Positions 50,122 through 58,999 of a stretch of DNA of 58,999 bases are shown here, one piece after another; position 1 is the stretch's first letter, and each line of letters begins with the position of its first letter. The translations under genes and the position numbers were made by a program. The stretch spans positions 1-58,999 of the forward strand of contig CANDBG010000010.1 in NCBI GenBank assembly GCA_947382875.1. Direction: 5' to 3'. The notes under the pieces were generated by a model. That model did not search any database and was not told the DNA's origin. It saw only the letters and a program-made list of their open reading frames with translations. The stretch comes from an uncultured Oscillibacter sp. GTDB lineage: Bacteria > Bacillota > Clostridia > Oscillospirales > Oscillospiraceae.

Positions 50122-51903
50122 ATGGCGTTTCCTCAGAGCTTTCTGGACGAGCTGTTTGCCCGCAGCGATATTGTGGACGTGGTGGGCAGTTACGTCCAGC
50201 TTACCCGCAAGGGGACAAACCTTTTTGGGCTTTGCCCCTTTCACAGCGAAAAAACCGGTTCCTTTTCCGTTGCCCCGGACAAGCAGATTTATTACTGCTT
50301 CGGCTGTAAAAAGGGCGGCAGCGTGGTGAATTTTATCATGGAGGAGGAAAACCTTTCGTTCCCGGACGCCGTACGCTTTCTGGCAAAACGGGCCGGAATG
50401 GAGGTTCCCGAGGAACAGGGCGACCGGGATGCCGGACGCCGCAGAACAAGGCTCCTGGAGCTGAACCGGGACGCCGCGCGCTTCTATCATCAACTCCTTC
50501 AGCAGCCCGAAGGCCGCGCCGTGCGGGATTACCTGGAACGCCGCCAGATTCGCAAGGCGACAGCTGTCAATTTCGGCATGGGGGCATCCCTGGACGCTTG
50601 GGACGTTCTTATGAACGCCATGCTGAAAAAAGGATATTCCAAATCGGAGCTTTTGGATGCAGGATTGGTGGTGCAGAACAAAAACGGCGGGCTGTATGAC
50701 AAGTTCCGCAACCGCCTGATGCTGCCGGTCATCGACACCCGAGGCGATGTGGTCGCGTTCGGCAGCCGCGTCCTGGACAAGTCGGAACCCAAATACATGA
50801 ATTCCTCCGAAACCCCCGTTTACAGCAAACGAAGGGTCCTCTACGGGCTGAATCTGGCGAAAAAGTCCAAACGGAACAATATTATTCTCTGTGAGGGAAA
50901 CCTCGATATTGTTACCCTGCATCAGGCCGGGTTCGATAACGCCGTCGCCTCCATGGGTACCGCCCTTACCGTGGAACAAACCCGCCTCCTCTCCCGCTAT
51001 ACCAAGGAGCTGGTTCTTTGCTACGACAATGATAACGCCGGAAAAACCGCTACGGAACGGGCCTTGCAGATCTTGAACGGCTCCGAGTTTTCCGTGAAGG
51101 TTCTTCAGCTTCCGCGGCGGCGGACGGAAAACGGGGAACTGGTGAAACAGGATGCCGACGACTTCATCAAGCTCCAGGGGCCCGGCGCGTTTGAGCGTCT
51201 TTTGAACAGCAGCGAAAACGGCGTGGAATTCCGTATGGCTGAGATTGCGGCGAAGTACGACCTCTCCGGAGACGAAGACCGGGTCGCTTACTGCGCGGAG
51301 ATCAGCGGCCTGCTGGCGACGCTCCCTGGTGCGGTGGAACGAGAGGTTTACAGCGGCCGCGCCGCTGAGCTGGCCCACATTACCCCGGACGCGATGAAAA
51401 TGGAGGTCCAGCACGCCCGAAAACGGTTGACGGCCCGGGAAAACCGTGCCGCCCTTCGTCGGGACCTGAACCCTGTCGCCAAATCGCAGCCCCAGGAGCG
51501 GTCGCTCCATTATAAAAATGTGCGGTCCGCAATGGCGGAGGAAGGCGTCGTCCGCCTGTTGCTTCTGGATACATCCCTCTTTCCGGAAGAACCGCCTTTG
51601 TCCGAGTCTGATTTTTCCTCTCCACTCCTGGGAAAAGTCTTTACCTTGCTCTGGCAGGCAAAATGCCAGGGGCGGGAGGTGTCCCTTGCAGCCCTAGCCG
51701 GCGAGCTGTCGGGCGAGGAAATGAGCCACTTGACAGCCGTCTGTCAGAAGCCCGAATCGGCACAGAACGGCGCCCGCGCCCTGTCGGATTACATACGGGT
51801 GATTCAAAAAGAAATCCGGAAACGATCCAGAAACGGGCAAAACCTGCTGCTGGAAACGGAAGAAAAATACAAAGATAAAAAGGGAGATACACGGAATGTC
51901 TAA
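50122..51903 (+). CDS. dnaG: DNA primase DnaG
   Basis: A 593-aa primase. Zinc-binding domain C38-P-F-H41 and C59-x2-C62 ([10 protein letters not shown]); RNA polymerase domain with [10 protein letters not shown] and [15 protein letters not shown] with [16 protein letters not shown] and [11 protein letters not shown]; a helicase-binding helical C-terminus. The second TOPRIM motif reads EGNLD instead of the common EGYMD. The ATG at 50122 is 5 nt from GGAGGGGG, so the ATG at 50107 is rejected. Its 3' end overlaps rpoD by 8 nt. Confidence 0.96.
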   Translation: MAFPQSFLDELFARSDIVDVVGSYVQLTRKGTNLFGLCPFHSEKTGSFSVAPDKQIYYCFGCKKGGSVVNFIMEEENLSFPDAVRFLAKRAGMEVPEEQGDRDAGRRRTRLLELNRDAARFYHQLLQQPEGRAVRDYLERRQIRKATAVNFGMGASLDAWDVLMNAMLKKGYSKSELLDAGLVVQNKNGGLYDKFRNRLMLPVIDTRGDVVAFGSRVLDKSEPKYMNSSETPVYSKRRVLYGLNLAKKSKRNNIILCEGNLDIVTLHQAGFDNAVASMGTALTVEQTRLLSRYTKELVLCYDNDNAGKTATERALQILNGSEFSVKVLQLPRRRTENGELVKQDADDFIKLQGPGAFERLLNSSENGVEFRMAEIAAKYDLSGDEDRVAYCAEISGLLATLPGAVEREVYSGRAAELAHITPDAMKMEVQHARKRLTARENRAALRRDLNPVAKSQPQERSLHYKNVRSAMAEEGVVRLLLLDTSLFPEEPPLSESDFSSPLLGKVFTLLWQAKCQGREVSLAALAGELSGEEMSHLTAVCQKPESAQNGARALSDYIRVIQKEIRKRSRNGQNLLLETEEKYKDKKGDTRNV

Positions 51904-53257
51904 CAAACAGGAATTTACTTCCAAAGAGCTGACCGAACAGGCCAATGCGATCCTGGCCGCCGCCGACGCCGCCGAAAAGGCCGACGACGCGAAAAAAACC
52001 GATGTCCCCCGCCTGGACGACAAGCAGGTCGCGGCCTTGCCTGCCGCCTCTTGGCTAGCCGGAAACGAAAAGCTCCGGGAGCTGCTGGCGAAGGGCAAAA
52101 AGAAGGGGAAACTGGAATCCTCTGATTTAATGGACGCCGTGGACGACCTGAATCTCGAAGGCGAGCAGATGGATCAGCTCTATGATTCTCTGGAAGCGCT
52201 CAACATTGATATCAGTACCGAGGAAGACCTCCTTCCCGAACTGCCTGACGAAGGCCCTGCCGCCGAGGAAATCGCGGACGTGGAGGAAGAAGAACTGGTA
52301 GATCCGAACACGTTGGTCAACAGCTTTTCCATCGACGACCCCGTGCGGATGTATTTGAAGGAAATCGGCAAGGTTCCCCTCCTGACGCCCGACGAGGAAG
52401 TCACTTTGGCGCAGGCCATGTCCGACGGCAACGAGGCTGAACGGAAGCTGGCGGAGTTTGACCGGATGCTGGAAAACGGCGAGGCGGTCGATACGAAAGA
52501 GCTTGCGGACTGGAAGAAAAAATACCGGGCCGGTGAAAACGCAAAGCAAAAGCTGGCTGAGGCGAACCTGCGTCTGGTGGTCTCCATCGCCAAACGCTAC
52601 GTGGGCCGCGGAATGCTGTTCCTGGACCTGATTCAGGAGGGCAATCTGGGCTTGATCAAAGCGGTGGAAAAGTTTGACTACACCAAGGGTTACAAATTCT
52701 CCACCTACGCGACGTGGTGGATCCGTCAGGCCATTACCCGGGCGATTGCCGATCAGGCGCGGACCATCCGGATTCCGGTCCATATGGTCGAAACCATTAA
52801 CAAGGTGATCCGGGTCAGCCGTCAGCTCTTGCAGGAACTGGGGCATGATCCTTCCCCGACCGAAATCGCCGCCGAAATGAATATGCCTGTTGACAAAGTG
52901 CGGGAGATTATGAAAATCGCTCAGGAGCCGGTTTCGCTGGAAACTCCCATCGGCGAGGAAGAAGATTCCCATTTGGGCGACTTCATCCCCGACGAGGCCG
53001 CGTCTGAGCCCTCGGAGGCCGCCTCCTTTACGCTGCTGAAGGAACAGCTGATGGATGTCCTCTCAACCCTCACACCCCGGGAGGAAAAAGTTTTGAAGCT
53101 CCGGTTCGGCATTGAGGACGGAAGAACCCGCACGCTGGAAGAAGTTGGTAAGGAATTCAATGTTACCCGGGAGCGTATCCGGCAGATCGAGGCCAAGGCC
53201 CTGCGGAAGCTCCGCCATCCCTCCCGCAGCAAAAAACTCAAGGATTTTCTGAATTGA
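51896..53257 (+). CDS. rpoD: RNA polymerase sigma factor RpoD/SigA
   Basis: A 453-aa primary sigma factor. After a long acidic, alanine-rich N-terminus come region 1.2 ([11 protein letters not shown]), region 2 ([30 protein letters not shown]), region 3 ([16 protein letters not shown]) and region 4 ([20 protein letters not shown]). dnaG-rpoD order is the classic Firmicutes macromolecular-synthesis operon, here without rpsU. Translation is probably coupled to dnaG. Confidence 0.98.
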   Translation: MSNKQEFTSKELTEQANAILAAADAAEKADDAKKTDVPRLDDKQVAALPAASWLAGNEKLRELLAKGKKKGKLESSDLMDAVDDLNLEGEQMDQLYDSLEALNIDISTEEDLLPELPDEGPAAEEIADVEEEELVDPNTLVNSFSIDDPVRMYLKEIGKVPLLTPDEEVTLAQAMSDGNEAERKLAEFDRMLENGEAVDTKELADWKKKYRAGENAKQKLAEANLRLVVSIAKRYVGRGMLFLDLIQEGNLGLIKAVEKFDYTKGYKFSTYATWWIRQAITRAIADQARTIRIPVHMVETINKVIRVSRQLLQELGHDPSPTEIAAEMNMPVDKVREIMKIAQEPVSLETPIGEEEDSHLGDFIPDEAASEPSEAASFTLLKEQLMDVLSTLTPREEKVLKLRFGIEDGRTRTLEEVGKEFNVTRERIRQIEAKALRKLRHPSRSKKLKDFLN

Positions 53258-53263
53258 ACGCAC

Positions 53264-53292
53264 AAAAAGCGCCTGCATTGCAGGCGCTTTTT
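53264..53292. terminator. bidirectional terminator of rpoD and xerD
   Basis: A 13-bp perfect stem AAAAAGCGCCTGC with its complement and a 3-nt loop; A- and T-runs lie inside the stem ends. Confidence 0.9.
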
Positions 53293-53298
53293 CTTCCC

Positions 53299-54180
53299 TT
53301 ACTGCGCTTTCGGATGCGCTTTCTGGTAGACCTCTTTCAGCTGCTTTTTTACCACCTGTGTGTAAATCTGTGTCGACGAAATGTCCGCATGGCCCAGCAT
53401 TTCCTGAATCGACCGCAGGTCCGCGCCGTTCTCCAGAAGGTGGGCCGCAAAGGAATGACGTAACGTATGCGGTGTGATTTCCTTCTGAATGCCCGCCGTC
53501 TTCTGATAGTGCTTCAGCAGCTTCCAGAAGCCTTGACGGCTCATGCGTTCCCCGTTCCGATTGAGGAAAACGGCGGTCTCGTCTCCATCCGCCGTGATCT
53601 GCGGGCGGATATCCTGCACATAGTCCTTCATGGCCGTTACCGCCGCCGGATACAGCGGAATTATCCGTTCCTTCCCCTTGCTCCGGCAGCGGATAAAGCC
53701 CGCTGCAAGATTCAGGTCGTCCATGTCCAGGGAGATGAGTTCACTGACGCGGATGCCTGTGGCATACAGCAGCTCCAGCATCGCGTGGTCACGAAACCCT
53801 TTGGCGTCCACACACCGGGGCTGTTCCAGCAGCAGCTCCACTTCCCTTGACGTTAAAACTTCCGGGTACTTTCGCTCCGCCTTCGCGACCGTAACCCCGA
53901 GCGCCGGGTTCACGTACGCTTCTCCTGCCGAAATCAGAAAATTATAGAACGACTTGATCGAGGCCAGCGACCGCGTGACCGACGCGGCGGATTTTCCCCG
54001 CCCCAGCATCCAGTCCATATACGCCCGGACCGTTTCACTTCCGGCCTCCTGAATGCGTTCGTCCTGGCCGCCCAGATACGTTACAAACTGCGTCACATCC
54101 CGCAAATAGGATGCTACCGTGTTCGGAGAGGCGTGCCGCACTTCCTTCAAGTAACCGCCGTATCGCGTAAGTTCTTCCGT
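53299..54180 (-). CDS. xerD: site-specific tyrosine recombinase XerD, ACG start proposed
   Basis: A 293-aa recombinase resolving chromosome dimers at dif. The catalytic set is present: ATGIRVSEL (Arg), SKGKERIIPL (Lys), HTLRHSFAAHLLENGADL (His-x2-Arg), LGHADISSTQIYT (His, nucleophile Tyr). The N-terminus TEELTRYGGYLKEVRHASPN is family-like and begins at an ACG codon (54178-54180), 8 nt after AAAGGAGG. The nearest ordinary start, TTG at 54150, has no ribosome site and would cut the first helix; no ATG, GTG or TTG lies in frame further up before a stop. spoIIM is the neighbour, as in Bacillus. Confidence 0.88.
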   Translation of the reverse strand, partial: TEELTRYGGYLKEVRHASPNTVASYLRDVTQFVTYLGGQDERIQEAGSETVRAYMDWMLGRGKSAASVTRSLASIKSFYNFLISAGEAYVNPALGVTVAKAERKYPEVLTSREVELLLEQPRCVDAKGFRDHAMLELLYATGIRVSELISLDMDDLNLAAGFIRCRSKGKERIIPLYPAAVTAMKDYVQDIRPQITADGDETAVFLNRNGERMSRQGFWKLLKHYQKTAGIQKEITPHTLRHSFAAHLLENGADLRSIQEMLGHADISSTQIYTQVVKKQLKEVYQKAHPKAQ

Positions 54181-54219
54181 GGCCGCTCCCTCCTTTCCTC
54201 TTTCTCTCGTTCTCTCTCA

Positions 54220-54843
54220 TTACGGCATCAGCCGTTCCAGCAAAATCCGCAGAAGCTCCGGCGAGAGCATCAATTCCGCACACATCCCCGCCAGCAGCAA
54301 GCCCGTCACCAGACCCAGCCGGGACCACCAGTCCCGCCCGTAAATCACCGGCGCGGCCCGCCGCCCCCTTCCAAACGAAAGGCTGATCAGGGCGGCAGAC
54401 GCCTCCCACGAGGGAACCGCCAGCAGAAAATAGCAGGGGAGCGTCACCGCGCAGCGCAGGCCGAATACCGCCAGCGCCAGCAAAACGCCGTCGGAACCAA
54501 AGGCGGCCGTGAAGCAGCAGACGGAAAAGGACAGAAAAAAGCCGAACGCACCCGTCAGCACCGGCAGCAGCAGCACGCCGATGGAGGCAAAGCCCAGCAA
54601 AAACGCCGCCAGGGGATAGCGGAAATATAAAACAGCCGCCGCCAGCGCTGCCTGCGGAGAAACGCCGCTGTCCACTTGCAGGTAGTCCGACAGGTAACGG
54701 TCCAGCTCCTCGCCTGCGGCGGCGGGAGTGCGGCTTGCGAAAACCTGTCCCAAAAAAATGCCGGCTAAAAAGAACAGCGCCAGGAACAACAGACGAAAGG
54801 GCGGCTGTGCCCAATCCAATCCGCCGCGTTTTTTCCAGTTCAA
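54220..54843 (-). CDS. spoIIM: stage II sporulation protein M
   Basis: A 207-aa membrane protein of the SpoIIM/DUF95 family with about five hydrophobic segments; FLALFFLAGIFLGQVFAS near the start and GLVTGLLLAGMCAEL near the end are the ends of the core. SpoIIM with SpoIID and SpoIIP remodels peptidoglycan during engulfment. The start is a TTG at 54843 behind GAGGTGAGG; a 7-codon ORF (ATG at 54863) ends in a TGA that overlaps the TTG, so initiation may be coupled. Adjacency to xerD agrees with other spore formers. Confidence 0.85.
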   Translation of the reverse strand: MNWKKRGGLDWAQPPFRLLFLALFFLAGIFLGQVFASRTPAAAGEELDRYLSDYLQVDSGVSPQAALAAAVLYFRYPLAAFLLGFASIGVLLLPVLTGAFGFFLSFSVCCFTAAFGSDGVLLALAVFGLRCAVTLPCYFLLAVPSWEASAALISLSFGRGRRAAPVIYGRDWWSRLGLVTGLLLAGMCAELMLSPELLRILLERLMP

Positions 54844-54863
54844 ACCGCCTCACCTCGTTGCAT

Positions 54864-55177
54864 CTTATGAGCGGGGCGGGCGGTTTATACACTTCAAATT
54901 ACGGCAGAAGTGTCCTGACTTTCATATTAGAGGAATTTTCTCATTTTCGCAAGGAAATTTCCCTGGAAACTCACTTTTTCGGCAGGTTTCACAAATGCTT
55001 CAATGGAACGCCTTCAGCAGATCATTCCGTTTCCTCTGCGGCGGATTTCTATATCTGGGGGGCGGCGGCGGAACATCACACGATATCTGCCCGTTTCTGC
55101 CGCCGGTTCCCAGAGAAATTACATTTGGCCGTAAATGCGGCGCAAAGCAGTTTTTTGGTGGTTTTTTACAATAAGCC
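54864..55177. other. spacer without a recognised gene
   Basis: I see no conserved ORF here on either strand, including no SCIFF peptide gene, which often accompanies the TIGR04086/yajC locus. Short GC-rich runs (near 55058-55075) and a T-rich end near 55150 could end the TIGR04086 transcript. No convincing sporulation promoter for spoIIM was found. Confidence 0.4.
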
Positions 55178-55579
55178 TTACTTCCGCTTCCGGCGTCGGC
55201 GTCCGCCCAGCAGCGATGCCGCCAGTCCGCCGCTCATGGCGCACAGCAGCAGGATTCCGCCATGACCCAGCCAGGCAATGCCGTCCCGCCAGCCCAGAAG
55301 CCCCACGGCCAGAAGAACCAGCGCAAACAAAACGCCTGACAGAAGTCCGGCGGCGTTCCAGGCCGTTTTCCGTACCGCCAGCAGACCGCCCGCCAGCGAG
55401 GCCAGTACGCACAGCGTTCCGACCCATGGAAACGCATTCCGTTCCGGGATTGTGCCCTTTGTCAGCAGCAGCCCAAGAAGCAGCAGCCCCGCCAGATATA
55501 TCCCCGCCGACAGTACGGTTCCTGCGGCGAGCCCTGGCCAGAGTGCTTTCGCTTTCTTCTCTTTTTTCCCTTTTTCCAT
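55178..55579 (-). CDS. TIGR04086 family membrane protein
   Basis: A 133-aa protein with four hydrophobic segments between a lysine-rich start (MEKGKKEKKAK) and an arginine-rich end (GGRRRRKRK). The size, topology and location next to yajC match the TIGR04086 family of Clostridia; function unknown. The GGGAGG ribosome site lies 6 nt from the ATG and is part of a 9-bp inverted repeat that could hide it. Confidence 0.8.
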   Translation of the reverse strand: MEKGKKEKKAKALWPGLAAGTVLSAGIYLAGLLLLGLLLTKGTIPERNAFPWVGTLCVLASLAGGLLAVRKTAWNAAGLLSGVLFALVLLAVGLLGWRDGIAWLGHGGILLLCAMSGGLAASLLGGRRRRKRK

Positions 55580-55585
55580 AAAAAT

Positions 55586-55628
55586 CCTCCCTCGTAATTG
55601 CTCTTACTGGAACATATTCCGAGGGAGG
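55586..55628 (-). promoter_or_regulatory. inverted repeat covering the TIGR04086 ribosome site
   Basis: CCTCCCTCG and CGAGGGAGG form a perfect 9-bp stem around a 25-nt loop that itself holds GGAA-TATG-TTCC. On the minus-strand RNA the 3' arm is the Shine-Dalgarno of the TIGR04086 gene, so the stem could block initiation. It also lies right after the yajC stop. Confidence 0.45.
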
Positions 55629-55639
55629 GGGTTTTTATG

Positions 55640-55987
55640 CTATTTTTCCGTTTCCTTTTCCGTGGTCTCCGGCAGAGCCTCTGCCTTCTTCTCCTCTTCC
55701 TTGCCAGACTTCTTCGGTTCGGCGTTTTCAGAGAGGCTCGAGACGTTTACCGCCGTTTTCAGCAGCTCCATGCGTACGCGGTCCTCGCTGGTTTCAATGA
55801 TGATCGTCCGCTCGTTCACCGCTACAATTTTGCCGACAATGCCGCCGATGGTGGTGATTACGTCACCTTTTTTCAGGCTGTCCCACATGGCCTGCGCCTT
55901 TTTCTTCTGCTTGTTTTCCCGGAAGTAAATGAACGCCATCATTCCCACCAGGACCAGCAGCATTACCATAGTATACGTTTGACTCAT
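55640..55987 (-). CDS. yajC: preprotein translocase subunit YajC
   Basis: A 115-aa YajC, accessory subunit of the Sec translocon with SecDF. One N-terminal membrane helix (TYTMVMLLVLVGMMAFIYF), then the conserved KKGDVITTIGGIVGKIVAV core and a long Lys/Glu-rich tail. The ATG at 55987 follows AAGGGATC; upstream residues in frame cover the promoter. secDF are not in the window. Confidence 0.93.
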   Translation of the reverse strand: MSQTYTMVMLLVLVGMMAFIYFRENKQKKKAQAMWDSLKKGDVITTIGGIVGKIVAVNERTIIIETSEDRVRMELLKTAVNVSSLSENAEPKKSGKEEEKKAEALPETTEKETEK

Positions 55988-56023
55988 TTCAATTTGATCC
56001 CTTCCTACGTTCAGAATATGCTT

Positions 56024-56051
56024 ATTATACCAAATGATGGCGGTTTTGCAA
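56024..56051 (-). promoter_or_regulatory. promoter of yajC
   Basis: Minus strand TTGCAA, 16-nt spacer, perfect TATAAT, 37 nt ahead of the yajC start. Confidence 0.65.
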
Positions 56052-56231
56052 GCCTTTTCTTTCAAACGCCGCCCGTCCGGACCCGGCGGCGCGGTTTGAT
56101 TTTCCATAAATATCCAAATTCGTCGGAATTGCCAGTTCCCCCTGTTTCACAAAATTTCAAGCCGTTCCTTAACGTCTTTTTGTCCATTTCCGCTGTCTTT
56201 TGGCGCGATTGGTAAGAAGCAAAAAGAGAAA

Positions 56232-56249
56232 ATGTTAAGGTCTTAACAA
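56232..56249. promoter_or_regulatory. near-consensus Rex operator
   Basis: ATGTTAAGGTCTTAACAA matches the clostridial Rex consensus TTGTTAAnnnnTTAACAA at 13 of 14 fixed positions. It lies 219 nt ahead of hbd, 79 nt upstream of the promoter match there. Rex senses NADH/NAD and represses butyryl-CoA genes in clostridia. Confidence 0.7.
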
Positions 56250-56327
56250 AATAACATAAAAATTCGGAGCGAATTTGTAGGAAGTGTAAAAAAGACGGAG
56301 GCTGGTGGATTCTGGCACAATTTGGAC

Positions 56328-56356
56328 TTGATAAATGTGAGAAATCCTTCTATAAT
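56328..56356 (+). promoter_or_regulatory. strong promoter of hbd-bcd-etfB
   Basis: TTGATA (5/6), 17-nt spacer, perfect TATAAT. About 88 nt of leader precede hbd. The remaining 463-nt spacer between yajC and hbd holds the Rex site and the yajC promoter. Confidence 0.85.
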
Positions 56357-56450
56357 GAAGTTTGTGAGTAAATTGGCAAACCCTTTAATTTGCTCCATAC
56401 CCCAAAAATCCCCTAGGCACCGAATTTGATCTTAAACAGGAGGAATCAAC

Positions 56451-57287
56451 ATGAAAATCGCAGTATTTGGCGCAGGCACGATGGGCAGCGGCATTGCTCA
56501 GGTCTTCGCCGCGAAGGGCCATACCGCCCTGATGTATGCCAGCTCCGTCGCGTCCGCACAGCGGCACAAGGATAAGCTGGCCGCCTCCCTCCAGAAGCGC
56601 GTGGAAAAGGGCAAGATGGCACAGGATGCCGTCGACGCTCTGCTTGCCAACGTCCTGGTGGAAGAAAAGTCTGCCTGCGCCGACGCCGACCTCATCATTG
56701 AATGCGTTAAGGAAGATATGGCCACCAAGCGGGAGCTGCTGGCCGAGCTGGACGCCATGTGCAAGCCCGAGGCGATCTTTGCTTCCAACACCTCCTCCCT
56801 CTCCATCACCGAGATGGGCAACGGCCTGAAGCATCCCGTCATTGGTATGCACTTCTTTAACCCCGTGCCCAGCATGAAGCTTGTGGAGATCATCCGGGGC
56901 GCCAACACCACCCAGGAGACCTTCGACTTCATTTATAAGCTGTCCCAGGAAATCGGCAAGGACCCCGTGGAAGTCTCCGAGGCTCCCGGCTTCGTCGTCA
57001 ACAAGATCCTCATTCCTATGATCAACGAGGCCGCCGGCCTGGTGGAAACCGGCGTCGCTTCCGTGGAGGATATCGACAAAGCGATGCGCCTGGGCGCAAA
57101 CCATCCTATGGGACCCCTCGCCCTGGGCGACTTCATCGGCCTGGACGTGTGCCTCGCCATTATGGACGTTCTCTACAACGAGACCGGCGATTCCAAATAT
57201 CGCGCCTCTCTGCTGCTGAGAAAGATGGTGCGCGGCGGCCTGCTGGGCAAGAAGACCGGCAAGGGCTTCTACGATTACAGCAAGTAA
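56451..57287 (+). CDS. hbd: 3-hydroxybutyryl-CoA dehydrogenase
   Basis: A 278-aa Hbd reducing acetoacetyl-CoA to 3-hydroxybutyryl-CoA with NAD(P)H. Seen: [16 protein letters not shown] dinucleotide loop, [35 protein letters not shown] with the catalytic histidine, and [16 protein letters not shown]. Codon use is GC-rich and smooth, as in highly expressed genes. First gene of the butyrate-type operon; crt and thl are not in this window. Confidence 0.96.
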   Translation: MKIAVFGAGTMGSGIAQVFAAKGHTALMYASSVASAQRHKDKLAASLQKRVEKGKMAQDAVDALLANVLVEEKSACADADLIIECVKEDMATKRELLAELDAMCKPEAIFASNTSSLSITEMGNGLKHPVIGMHFFNPVPSMKLVEIIRGANTTQETFDFIYKLSQEIGKDPVEVSEAPGFVVNKILIPMINEAAGLVETGVASVEDIDKAMRLGANHPMGPLALGDFIGLDVCLAIMDVLYNETGDSKYRASLLLRKMVRGGLLGKKTGKGFYDYSK

Positions 57288-57310
57288 ACATAGTAAAGGA
57301 GTAAATGGCA

Positions 57311-58453
57311 ATGGATTTTCATCTGACAAATGAACAGCAGATGCTCCGCAAAATGTACCGCGAGTTCGCCGAAAATGAGGTCAAGCCTCTGGCGGAGGAG
57401 CTGGACGAGGAGGAGCGCTTTCCAACGGAAACCGTAGAAAAGATGGCCAAGCTGGGTATGCTCGGCATCTATTTCCCCAAGGAGTACGGCGGCGCCGGCG
57501 GCGACGTCCTCTCCTATGCGATGTGCGTCGAGGAACTGGCGAAGGTCTGCGGCACAACGGCCGTTATTGTCTCTGCGCATACCTCTCTGTGCTGCGCGCC
57601 GATTTTTGAGCATGGTACCGAGGAGCAGAAGCGCAAGTACCTGCCCGACCTGCTCTCCGGCAAGAAGCTGGGCGCGTTCGGTCTGACCGAACCCAATGCC
57701 GGTACTGACGCCTCCGGTCAGCAGACCATCGCTGTTCTGGAGGGTGACCACTATGTCCTCAACGGTTCCAAGTGCTTCATCACAAACGGCAACGTGGCCG
57801 ACACCTTCGTCGTGTTCGCCATGACCGACAAGTCCAAGGGCAATCACGGCATTTCTGCGTTCATTGTCGAAAAAAGCTTCCCCGGCTTCTCTACCGGTAA
57901 GCATGAAAAGAAAATGGGCATCCGTGGCTCCTCTACCTGCGACCTCATCTTCGAGGACTGCATCGTTCCCAAGGAAAACCTGCTGGGCAAAGAGGGGAAG
58001 GGCTTCAAGATTGCTATGCAGACCCTCGACGGCGGCCGTATTGGTATCGCTGCGCAGGCACTGGGCCTGGGCGAAGGCGCTGTAAATGAAGCGGTAAAGT
58101 ATACCCAGGAGCGCGTACAGTTTGGCCGCCGCCTGAGCCAGTTCCAGAACACTCAGTTCCAGCTGGCCGATATGCATACCCGTATGCAGGCCGCGCAGTA
58201 TCTGGTTTATGCCGCCGCCTGCAAGAAGCAGCTGCATGAGGATTATTCCATGGACGCTTCCATGGCGAAGCTGTTCGCCGCAGAGGCCGCGTCCGATGTT
58301 ACCCGCCGCGCCGTCCAGCTGTTCGGCGGTTACGGCTACACCCGTGAGTATCCCGTGGAGCGCATGATGCGCGACGCCAAGATCACCGAGATCTACGAAG
58401 GTACGTCCGAGGTCCAGCGCATGGTCATTTCCAGCCGCCTGGGCGTGAAATAA
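57311..58453 (+). CDS. bcd: butyryl-CoA dehydrogenase
   Basis: A 380-aa acyl-CoA dehydrogenase. Seen: [19 protein letters not shown] (FAD/substrate site), [37 protein letters not shown] and [15 protein letters not shown] with the catalytic-base region of short-chain enzymes. With EtfAB it forms the bifurcating complex that couples crotonyl-CoA and ferredoxin reduction. The ATG at 57311 is 9 nt from AAAGGAG; the ATG at 57305 is 3 nt away and less likely. Confidence 0.95.
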   Translation: MDFHLTNEQQMLRKMYREFAENEVKPLAEELDEEERFPTETVEKMAKLGMLGIYFPKEYGGAGGDVLSYAMCVEELAKVCGTTAVIVSAHTSLCCAPIFEHGTEEQKRKYLPDLLSGKKLGAFGLTEPNAGTDASGQQTIAVLEGDHYVLNGSKCFITNGNVADTFVVFAMTDKSKGNHGISAFIVEKSFPGFSTGKHEKKMGIRGSSTCDLIFEDCIVPKENLLGKEGKGFKIAMQTLDGGRIGIAAQALGLGEGAVNEAVKYTQERVQFGRRLSQFQNTQFQLADMHTRMQAAQYLVYAAACKKQLHEDYSMDASMAKLFAAEAASDVTRRAVQLFGGYGYTREYPVERMMRDAKITEIYEGTSEVQRMVISSRLGVK

Positions 58454-58473
58454 GACAGGAGGTAAAGGTTAAC

Positions 58474-58999
58474 ATGAAAGTAATTGTTTCGATTAAGCAG
58501 GTACCCGATACCTCCGGCAAGGTCGCGGTGAATCCGGACGGTACGTTGAACCGTGCGTCCATGCAGACCATCACGAACCCCGACGACATGAACGCGCTGG
58601 AAGCGGCTCTCAAGCTGAAGGACGAAACCGGCTGCAAAGTCGTTGTTGTTACCATGGGTCCCCCTCCCGCTGCCGGAATGCTGCGCGAAGCTCTGGCGAT
58701 GGGCGCGGATGAGGCGATCTTGGTTTCCGCCCGCGAGTTCGGCGGTTCCGATACTTATGCCACTTCCCAGATTCTCGCTGCTGCGATCAACAAGGTTGGC
58801 GTGGAGTCTGACGACATCGTGATGTGCGGCCGTCAGGCCATCGACGGCGATACCGCGCAGGTCGGCCCGCAGATCGCGGAAAAGCTGCACCTGCCCCAGA
58901 TCACTTACGCCGCCGACATCACCAAAGACGGTAGCACCGTCACCGTGAAGCGTATGCTGGAAGACGGCTACATGACCATCAAGACCAACACCCCCTGCC
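58474..58999 (+). CDS. etfB: electron transfer flavoprotein subunit beta, partial
   Basis: The first 175 residues of EtfB; the gene runs off the window end. Seen: MKVIVSIKQVPDTSGKVAV, NPDDMNALEAALKLKDETG, VTMGPPPAAGMLREALAMGA and MCGRQAIDGDTAQVGPQIAE, typical of the bifurcating type. AGGAGGT precedes the ATG. etfA is expected just beyond. EtfAB passes electrons from NADH to Bcd and ferredoxin. Confidence 0.96.
   Translation, partial: MKVIVSIKQVPDTSGKVAVNPDGTLNRASMQTITNPDDMNALEAALKLKDETGCKVVVVTMGPPPAAGMLREALAMGADEAILVSAREFGGSDTYATSQILAAAINKVGVESDDIVMCGRQAIDGDTAQVGPQIAEKLHLPQITYAADITKDGSTVTVKRMLEDGYMTIKTNTPC

Noticed and set aside
50008-51510. A 500-codon minus-strand frame
   Set aside because: Antisense to dnaG; no recognisable protein.
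54035-54221. Alternative start of xerD at the ATG overlapping the spoIIM stop (TAATG)
   Set aside because: That ATG is in another frame, giving RENERKRKGGSGHGR, unlike any XerD. It would need a frameshift; the ACG with a perfectly placed ribosome site is simpler.
1-58999. CRISPR arrays, tRNA or rRNA genes, insertion sequences, prophage
   Set aside because: No regularly spaced repeats, no cloverleaf or rRNA landmark, no transposase or phage structural gene found by reading both strands. The XerD gene is the housekeeping recombinase, not an element integrase.

Overview
The window looks like a chromosome segment from an anaerobic, endospore-forming, butyrate-producing member of the Clostridia, most probably Oscillospiraceae-like (Flavonifractor/Intestinimonas/Lawsonibacter relatives). 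This is inferred from gene content and from sequence that looks GC-rich by eye; no GC value was computed. Support comes from sporulation genes (dipicolinate synthase A/B, an alpha/beta SASP, SpoIIM, WhiA), butyryl-CoA pathway genes (hbd, bcd, etfB), a 2-hydroxyacyl-CoA dehydratase activase system, Gram-positive HPr kinase, and Firmicutes-type dnaE, dnaG-rpoD and DUF177-rpmF arrangements. No rRNA, tRNA, CRISPR array, prophage or intact insertion sequence was seen.

Layout. 1-5.3 kb: queH, then a split activase/dehydratase pair. 5.3-11.4 kb (minus): a polA operon ending in tsaD, with a membrane-anchored SUFU-domain protein and two acetyltransferases between. 11.4-16.3 kb: a lipoprotein, a bactofilin, a HAD phosphatase, dpaAB, an Rrf2 regulator and a SASP gene. 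16.5-26.8 kb (minus): a long cluster hprK - ROK kinase - murB - rapZ - yvcK - whiA - Imm22-like gene - C_GCAxxG protein - dnaE, linking carbon control, wall synthesis, sporulation control and replication. 27-30.4 kb: rpmB, then der-plsY-gpsA (minus) for ribosome assembly and phospholipid synthesis.

30.6-37.3 kb is the most accessory-looking stretch. It holds a decayed DUF6273-like fragment, a GNAT enzyme, a TetR regulator with a clear palindromic operator and a tiny membrane protein, a GntR-ABC transporter cassette, rpmF/DUF177, a decayed Imm45-like immunity gene, ruvX and a CarD-family regulator. 37.3-47.7 kb: Nudix and lipid kinase genes, an AI-2E-family permease, a five-gene SBP-dependent ABC importer, an unknown gene with a DUF3810 protein, and a ZIP transporter. 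47.9-55.9 kb: gdhA, an Sfp-type transferase, dnaG-rpoD, xerD-spoIIM, a TIGR04086 protein and yajC. 56.2-59 kb: a near-consensus Rex operator and a strong promoter ahead of hbd-bcd-etfB, which runs off the window.

The most notable signals are: xerD appears to begin at an ACG codon placed ideally behind a strong Shine-Dalgarno; orphan immunity-type proteins (SUFU, Imm22 and a dead Imm45-like gene) sit inside housekeeping replication/recombination operons without visible toxins; the butyrate operon carries a Rex-type redox operator; and several leaders (der, the TIGR04086 gene, the ABC importer) carry hairpins or tiny ORFs that could act as cis-regulatory RNA. No wholly new multi-gene system could be demonstrated from sequence alone.
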